Positions 59,454-64,000 of a stretch of DNA of 64,000 nt are shown here, in pieces. Under the pieces are notes generated by a model. The model made no database searches. It saw only the letters and a program-made list of their open reading frames with translations, and was not told the DNA's origin. The DNA is taken from contig NZ_BLPF01000001.1 of assembly GCF_011764425.1 (NCBI RefSeq), positions 434,001 to 498,000 on the forward strand, given 5' to 3'. The position numbers and the translations under genes were made by a program. Numbering within the stretch: position 1 is the stretch's first letter; every line of letters begins with the position of its first letter. The DNA comes from Phytohabitans houttuyneae. Lineage in GTDB: Bacteria > Actinomycetota > Actinomycetes > Mycobacteriales > Micromonosporaceae.

Positions 59454-60733
59454 GGCTCACCCTCACCCGGCTCGCGCTGGCGATCACGTCGATGGTGGCG
59501 CTGGCGTTCCTCGTGCCGCTGGCGATCCTGACCCGCCAGATCGCGCACGACCGCGCCGTCGGCGACGCGCGGCAGCAGGCGACCGCGATCGTGGTCGCGC
59601 TCGCCGTCGACACCGACCCCGCGCTGCTCGACCAGGCGGTGGCGAGCACGGCGGCGGGCAGCGACGGGCGGCTCGCGGTACACCTGCCGGATCTCGACGC
59701 GATCGGGTCGCCGCGCGCCGCGGCCTCCGACGTCGACGCGGCCGCGCGCGACCGGCGGCCATCCATTGTGGAGTACGACGGCGGCCTCGCCTACCTCCAG
59801 CCGAGTGTCCTGGACGGAGGGCGGACGGCGGTCATCGAGGTCTTCGTGCCGGACGACCAGATCAACCGCGGCGTGTGGCCGGCGTGGCTCGCGCTGGCCG
59901 GGCTCGCCGTCGTGCTGGTCGCGGGGTCCACATTGGTCGCGGACCGGCTCGGCGCCCGCCTGGTGCGCGCCACCCGCGAGCTCGCCGCCGGCGCGCGCCG
60001 CCTCGGCGACGGCGACCTCAGCGTGCGGGTGGAGCCGGCCGGGCCGCCGGAGCTGACCGACGCGGCGCGCTCGTTCAACACCATGGCGGACAACATGCGG
60101 CAGCTCATTGACAACGAGCGCGAGCTCGCCGCCGACCTCTCGCACCGGCTGCGCACGCCGCTGACCGCGCTCCGCCTGGACGCGGAGGCGCTGCCGCGTG
60201 GGGCGGTGGCGGACCGGATGGCGCAGGCGTTCGACATGCTCGACGACGAGCTGGAGGCCATCATCACCGGCGCGCGGCTCAGCTCGGGCACGCGGGCCAA
60301 CCACTCCACCGACCTCGTGGAGGTGCTCGCGGACCGGCTGGCGTTCTGGTCGGTGCTGGCCGAGGACCAGGGCCGGCCGACCACAGTGGTCGGTGGTGAG
60401 CGGCCGGTGCCGGTACCGCTGCCGCGCGGCGAGCTGATCCTGGCGATCGACGCGTTGCTGGGCAACGTGTTCGCGCACACGCCGGAAGGGACGGCGTTTC
60501 TTGTCGGCGTCTCGCCCGAGGGCCTGGTGGTGGACGACGCGGGGCCGGGCATCGCCGATCCGGCCGCGGCGGTACGGCGCGGGGTGAGCGGCAGCGGCTC
60601 GACCGGCCTGGGACTCGACATCGCGCAGCGCATCGCCCAGTCCGCGGGCGGCCGCCTGGACATCGGCCGCGGCCGGCTCGGCGGGGCCCGGGTGGCGCTG
60701 CTGCTGCCGCCGGGACCACGATCCGATTTATAA
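59450..60733 (+). CDS. Membrane sensor histidine kinase
   Basis: 427 residues. Two membrane helices (LALAITSMVALAFLVPLAIL and PAWLALAGLAVVLVAGSTLV) flank a ~115-residue outer sensor region. HAMP linker (LGARLVRATRELAAGARRLG), then H-box ELAADLSHRLRTPLTALRLD with the phospho-His, N-box LLGNVFAHTPEG, G1 LVVDDAGPGIAD and G2 GSGSTGLGLDIAQRIA. Signal unknown; linkage to a chitin/cellulose-type monooxygenase suggests a polysaccharide or copper-related cue. Confidence 0.93.
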   Translation: MRLTLTRLALAITSMVALAFLVPLAILTRQIAHDRAVGDARQQATAIVVALAVDTDPALLDQAVASTAAGSDGRLAVHLPDLDAIGSPRAAASDVDAAARDRRPSIVEYDGGLAYLQPSVLDGGRTAVIEVFVPDDQINRGVWPAWLALAGLAVVLVAGSTLVADRLGARLVRATRELAAGARRLGDGDLSVRVEPAGPPELTDAARSFNTMADNMRQLIDNERELAADLSHRLRTPLTALRLDAEALPRGAVADRMAQAFDMLDDELEAIITGARLSSGTRANHSTDLVEVLADRLAFWSVLAEDQGRPTTVVGGERPVPVPLPRGELILAIDALLGNVFAHTPEGTAFLVGVSPEGLVVDDAGPGIADPAAAVRRGVSGSGSTGLGLDIAQRIAQSAGGRLDIGRGRLGGARVALLLPPGPRSDL

Positions 60734-60735
60734 GA

Positions 60736-60757
60736 CGTTTAAGGTCTGTTTATGGTC
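60736..60757 (+). promoter_or_regulatory. Tandem 11-bp repeats, probable OmpR-type activator site
   Basis: CGTTTAAGGTC and TGTTTATGGTC follow each other directly with 8 of 11 or more positions alike. Two direct repeats with an 11-bp period just upstream of a -10 box are the usual binding arrangement of OmpR/PhoB-family regulators, and such a regulator is encoded next door. Confidence 0.65.
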
Positions 60758-60765
60758 ACCGTCCG

Positions 60766-60771
60766 TAGCGT
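60766..60771 (+). promoter_or_regulatory. -10 box of the monooxygenase gene
   Basis: TAGCGT 8 nt before ATG 60780. No -35 box is present; its place is taken by the direct repeats, as expected for an activator-dependent promoter. Confidence 0.55.
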
Positions 60772-60779
60772 CCCGGGGC

Positions 60780-61553
60780 ATGCGTAAGGTATTCGTCTAT
60801 CCCCTGGTGATCGCCGGCACTGCCGCCGCGGGCCTGGTCGCGACCGGCTCCGCCGCTTCCGCCCACGGGTACGTCTCCGCCCCGCCCAGCCGCCAGGCGC
60901 TCTGCGCGTCACGCGCCGTGCCCGACTGCGGGCCGATCCAGTTCGAGCCGCAGAGCGTGGAGGGCCCCAAGGGGCTGCGCAGCTGCGACGGCGGCCTCTC
61001 CCAGTTTTCCGTGCTGAACGACAACAGCCGCGCATGGCCGGCCCGCACGGTCGGCTCGACGGCGACGTTCACGTGGGTCTTCACGGCCCGCCACCGCACC
61101 TCGAACTGGGAGTACTTCGTCGGTAACACCCGCGTGGCGGTCGTCGACGGCGGCAACGCACAGCCGGACGCGGTCGTGTCCCACCAGGTCGACCTGTCCC
61201 GCTTCCCGGGTCGCCAGACCGTCCTTGCCATCTGGAACATCGGCGACACCCCGATGGCGTTCTACAGCTGCATCGACCTCAACGTCGGCGGCAGCGGCGG
61301 CGGCACCACCCCGCAGAACCCGCCCACCACGACCGCGCCCCCGTCCACCACGCCGACCACCCGCCCGCCGGCCACCACCCCGCCACCGGCGCCCGGCAAC
61401 AACGCGGGCGGCACGTGGGCGACCGGCACCGCGTACAAGATCGGTGACGAGGTCACGTTCCAGGGCAAGCGGTACCGCTGCCGCCAGTCGCACACGTCGC
61501 TGGCCGGCTGGGAGCCGTCGGTGTTCACGCTCGCCCTCTGGCTGCCGGTCTGA
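60780..61553 (+). CDS. AA10 lytic polysaccharide monooxygenase with C-terminal CBM5/12-type module
   Basis: 257 residues. A signal peptide is cut before His29 (SAASA/HGYVSAPPS), leaving the N-terminal copper-binding histidine; the second ligand is His105 in FTARHRTSNWEYF. AFYSCIDLNV fits the end of the catalytic domain. A Thr/Pro linker then leads to a ~45-residue module (WATGTAYKIGDEVTFQGKRY) of the chitin-binding CBM5/12 kind. It should oxidatively cleave chitin or cellulose outside the cell using copper. The activator-type promoter ties it to the two-component system. Confidence 0.93.
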   Translation: MRKVFVYPLVIAGTAAAGLVATGSAASAHGYVSAPPSRQALCASRAVPDCGPIQFEPQSVEGPKGLRSCDGGLSQFSVLNDNSRAWPARTVGSTATFTWVFTARHRTSNWEYFVGNTRVAVVDGGNAQPDAVVSHQVDLSRFPGRQTVLAIWNIGDTPMAFYSCIDLNVGGSGGGTTPQNPPTTTAPPSTTPTTRPPATTPPPAPGNNAGGTWATGTAYKIGDEVTFQGKRYRCRQSHTSLAGWEPSVFTLALWLPV

Positions 61554-61554
61554 C

Positions 61555-62151
61555 ATGCGACGCGCCCTCTTCGCGGCCGCTGCCGCCGCGCTGCTGCTCG
61601 CCGCGGGCTGCTCGACGGAGCCGCCGGCGCCCGCGACGCCGTCCGCCGGCGCCGTGCCGGCGGCCGACACCCTGCCGGCCGCCGACGCGGAGCACAACTC
61701 GGCGGACGTGATGTTCCTGCAGATGATGATCGCGCACGACGGGCAGGGGCTGGAGCTGACCGGCCTGGCCGCCGACCGCACGGTGAGCGAGGAGGTACGC
61801 CTCCTCGCCGCCGCGATCGACACGACACAGCGCGAAGAAGTGAAGATCATGCAGTCGTGGCTGACCGGCTGGAAGGAGGCCACGACGGCGAGCCAGGACA
61901 TGTCCGCGCACGCCAGTCACGGCGGCCTGCCGGCCACCGGCCCGGAGCAGATCGACGCGCTGCGGAACACGTCCGACGCGGACTTCGAGGCCACGTTCCT
62001 CAACCTGCTGACGGGACACCAGAACAGCGCGGTCGAGCTGACCAACCTCGCCGCCGACGGGGTGAACCCGCAGACCAAGGACCTCGCCGAGCGGATCAAG
62101 CAGTCGCGCGCCGACCAGGTGGCGCAGATGCTCCGGATGATCGGAGGTTAG
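61555..62151 (+). CDS. DUF305 lipoprotein
   Basis: 198 residues. Lipoprotein signal with lipobox LAAGC. The mature domain is ferritin-like DUF305: HNSADVMFLQMMIAHDGQGL and, in the second repeat, DFEATFLNLLTGHQNSAVEL. The Met/His-rich motifs are typical, and some members have been linked to copper. It lies 1 bp after the copper-dependent monooxygenase stop, so the two are likely co-expressed and may share copper handling at the cell surface. Confidence 0.88.
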   Translation: MRRALFAAAAAALLLAAGCSTEPPAPATPSAGAVPAADTLPAADAEHNSADVMFLQMMIAHDGQGLELTGLAADRTVSEEVRLLAAAIDTTQREEVKIMQSWLTGWKEATTASQDMSAHASHGGLPATGPEQIDALRNTSDADFEATFLNLLTGHQNSAVELTNLAADGVNPQTKDLAERIKQSRADQVAQMLRMIGG

Positions 62152-62153
62152 GC

Positions 62154-62894
62154 GTGAACACTCCTACGCCGCGGGTGGCCGTCGTGACGGGCGGCTCCCG
62201 CGGCATCGGGCGGCAGGTCGTACGCTGGCTCGCCGCCGAGGGCCACGCCGTGGTCGTGGGCTACGCCGACGACGCGGACCAGGCCGCGCTCGCCGTCAAG
62301 GAGATCGTCGAGGCCGGCCGGAGGGCCATCGCGGTACGGGCCGACGTCTCCGACGAGGCCGCCGTCGCGGCGCTTTTCGACCGGGCGGAACGGGAGTACG
62401 GCGGCGTGGACGTGGTGGTGCACGCCGCCGCCCGTACCGGCAGCGGGTCGATCGCCGAGCTCGATCTGTCCGAACTGGACGATCTGCACCGGGTGAACGT
62501 CCGCGGCACGTTCGTCGTCAACCAGCAGGCGGCCCGGCGGGTACGGCCGGGCGGCGCGATCGTCAACTTCTCCTCCTCCGACGTGGGACTCGCGCCGGAG
62601 GGGCAGGGCGCGTACGTGGCCAGCAAGGCGGCGGTCGAGGCGATCACCCTGATCCTCGCCCGCGAGCTGCGCGGCCGGGACGTGACAGTGAACGCGGTCG
62701 CACCCGGCCCCACCGCCACCGACCTGTTCTTCGACGGCAAGGACGAGGAGACCATCGCGCTGCTCGCCGCACGCCCGCCGCTGCAACGGCTCGGCACGCC
62801 CGAGGACATCGCCGAGATCGTCGCGTTTCTCGCCGGCCCGGCCGCCCGCTGGGTCAACGGCCAGGTGCTGCGGGCGAACGGCGGCATCGTCTGA
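62154..62894 (+). CDS. Short-chain dehydrogenase/reductase
   Basis: 246 residues. NAD(P)-binding motif VVTGGSRGIGRQVVRWLAAE, VVHAAARTG in place of NNAG, catalytic Ser in IVNFSSSDVG, and a Y-x-x-x-K in GAYVASKAAVEAITLILARE. The end (WVNGQVLRANGGIV) is typical of FabG-like enzymes. Substrate unknown. GTG 62154 has GGAGG upstream and lies 2 bp after the DUF305 stop, so it may belong to the same transcript. Confidence 0.92.
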   Translation: MNTPTPRVAVVTGGSRGIGRQVVRWLAAEGHAVVVGYADDADQAALAVKEIVEAGRRAIAVRADVSDEAAVAALFDRAEREYGGVDVVVHAAARTGSGSIAELDLSELDDLHRVNVRGTFVVNQQAARRVRPGGAIVNFSSSDVGLAPEGQGAYVASKAAVEAITLILARELRGRDVTVNAVAPGPTATDLFFDGKDEETIALLAARPPLQRLGTPEDIAEIVAFLAGPAARWVNGQVLRANGGIV

Positions 62895-62902
62895 GCGGTC
62901 AG

Positions 62903-64000
62903 TCAGCAGCGCCACATGCGCGGGCCCAGGCTCTCACCACCGTCCGGCTTGTCCTCCACCGCGTGCCCCACGACGAGGCCCGTGTCGGAGACGTCCCGGG
63001 CGGTGGCGACCTGGCCGGCCGGCACCTCCAGCGTCGGGTCGGCGCCGTCGCGCAGCACCTGCCCGGTCGCGTTCACCACCCAGCCCGCGGCGTTTATCGC
63101 GTCACCCGGTTCGAGCGCGTCCAGGTCCGTCACCGCACCGGTGCGGATGTCCCACACCACCGTCCGGCCGTTGCCGTCCGCCCACACGCCACCCGTCGCC
63201 CGGTCACCCGAGATCGCGTAGGCGGCGGCGCCCTCGGTGCCGGCCGGCCGTGCCAGCTTGCGACCCTTGCCGCGCTGGTCCCAGGCGTAGGCGTCGGTGG
63301 CGCTGCCGTCCGGGTAGAGCGCGCCGACGAGCGTGCCGTCGTCGCTGATCTCGAAGACGTTCGCGCCCTCCGGAAGCGGCAGCTTGGTGGCGGTGGTCGC
63401 GCCCGCCCGCCACAGCAGCACGATGCTGCCCTCGCCGCCCGTGTTGCCGCGCGGCTCGGCGTTGATCACGATGTCACCGGCCGCGTTGATCGCCGGCACG
63501 GGGTAGACGTGCCAGTCGCCGGGCGGCGTGCGGAGCCGGGTGAGCACACCGTCCTGGTAGCGGAAGACGTCATTCTTCGCGTCCTCGCTCACGAGGCCGA
63601 CCACGACGCCGCTGGAGTTGACCGCGGTGGCCTGGACCGAGTCACCCACGACCGGCAGTGCCCGCGGCCGGCCGTCGGTCCACAGCACGGCGCGGAAGTC
63701 CTGACCGACCGTGTCGTTGCCGGCGATGTACCGGCCGCTCGGGTCGACCGCCTCAGGCACGATGCCGTCCATCCCGCCGGTGGCGGGCAGCTCCGCCATC
63801 GCGCACCGGCCGGCCGGGACGGTCTGGCTCGGGCTCGGGGACGATCCGGTCGGGCTCGGCTTCGCCGCCGGTCCGCTGGGTGTCGCGGCCGTCGGTGCGG
63901 GCGTCGGGGCGGCCGGTGTGCCGCTGCCGCCGACCGCCGGCGGTTTCGCGGGGTCCCCCTCGGCCGCGTTCAGGGCCAGGGGGACGGCCAGCAGCACGGC
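62903..64000 (-). CDS. Membrane-anchored protein with repeated beta-propeller-like strands (5' end off window)
   Basis: At least 365 residues; the N-terminus lies beyond the right edge. The visible start is a hydrophobic segment (LLAVPLALNAAEG), then a Pro/Ala/Thr linker and a globular domain with recurring G/D-rich strand motifs of the HAF/kelch-like sort: GIVPEAVDPSGRYIAGNDTV, VQATAVNSSGVVVGLVSE, VYPVPAINAAGDIVINAEPR, VFEISDDGTLVGALYP. The layout recalls the sigma-linked membrane proteins at 8876 and 27562, so a sigma gene may sit just outside. Confidence 0.75.
   Translation of the reverse strand, partial: AVLLAVPLALNAAEGDPAKPPAVGGSGTPAAPTPAPTAATPSGPAAKPSPTGSSPSPSQTVPAGRCAMAELPATGGMDGIVPEAVDPSGRYIAGNDTVGQDFRAVLWTDGRPRALPVVGDSVQATAVNSSGVVVGLVSEDAKNDVFRYQDGVLTRLRTPPGDWHVYPVPAINAAGDIVINAEPRGNTGGEGSIVLLWRAGATTATKLPLPEGANVFEISDDGTLVGALYPDGSATDAYAWDQRGKGRKLARPAGTEGAAAYAISGDRATGGVWADGNGRTVVWDIRTGAVTDLDALEPGDAINAAGWVVNATGQVLRDGADPTLEVPAGQVATARDVSDTGLVVGHAVEDKPDGGESLGPRMWRC

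Noticed and set aside
1-64000. tRNA, rRNA or known riboswitches
   Set aside because: No cloverleaf with a GTTCGANTC-like T-loop, rRNA segment or riboswitch core was recognised in any intergenic region; covariance-model searches could not be run.

Overview
This window is very GC-rich DNA from an actinomycete. The gene content suggests the family Micromonosporaceae or a close relative, but that is inference: I see pairs of SigE-family ECF sigma factors with membrane-anchored partners, an AfsR-like SARP/ATPase, an XRE regulator with a long C-terminal domain, many DUF proteins typical of actinobacteria, GTG starts, ATGA/GTGA overlaps and leaderless promoters with a TANNNT box 6-7 nt before the start codon. 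No rRNA, tRNA, CRISPR array, transposase or phage gene was recognised.

Layout. 1-8.7 kb: a thioredoxin-reductase-like flavoprotein with a cyclic-nucleotide-binding domain, DUF6458, a WrbA-type flavodoxin, a GNAT acetyltransferase, an unknown protein, an ECF sigma factor with a membrane/extracellular extension, a secreted repeat-domain serine hydrolase and a LURP-one-related protein. 8.8-18.2 kb: SigE-type sigma with membrane partner, methyltransferase, SRPBCC protein, alpha/beta hydrolase, PRC-barrel-like protein, an autoregulated TetR-YndJ-DUF1990 operon, a DUF2267-pterin dehydratase fusion and small proteins. 18.2-24 kb: AEC permease, TetR/MFS efflux pair, universal stress protein, DUF3072, then about 1 kb of non-coding repeats. 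24-38.2 kb: TAP-like hydrolase, a solitary condensation-domain protein, a second SigE pair, a GGDEF/HD-GYP protein, a dehalogenase-like hydrolase, the SARP regulator, a membrane protein and an XRE regulator.

38.4-50.3 kb is the most unusual part. Two convergent operons meet 7 bp apart. The plus operon encodes a TIR protein, a P-loop NTPase with a large C-terminal region and an SPFH-like/vWA protein. The minus operon encodes a second SPFH-like protein, a DUF4407 membrane protein, a vWA protein, a PP2C phosphatase, a kinase-like protein with a C-terminal membrane anchor and an FHA protein fused to an ABC transporter whose ATPase motifs are all degenerate. The vWA/PP2C/kinase set matches the known TerY-P phosphorylation triad. 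With TIR and the NTPase next door, the whole looks like a membrane-associated immune or stress-signalling system.

50.6-57.6 kb: a GntR-regulated BMP-type ABC importer ending in an allophanate hydrolase, suggesting uptake and use of a nitrogenous (nucleoside/purine- or ureide-like) compound. 57.6-64 kb: small proteins, an OmpR-type two-component system directly upstream of an AA10 lytic polysaccharide monooxygenase and a DUF305 lipoprotein, an SDR oxidoreductase and a truncated secreted protein.

At least seven genes are interrupted by an apparent one-base loss in or beside a G/C run, with intact reading on both sides. This looks like residual consensus error rather than real gene decay. Coordinates below span the interrupted genes as single units.
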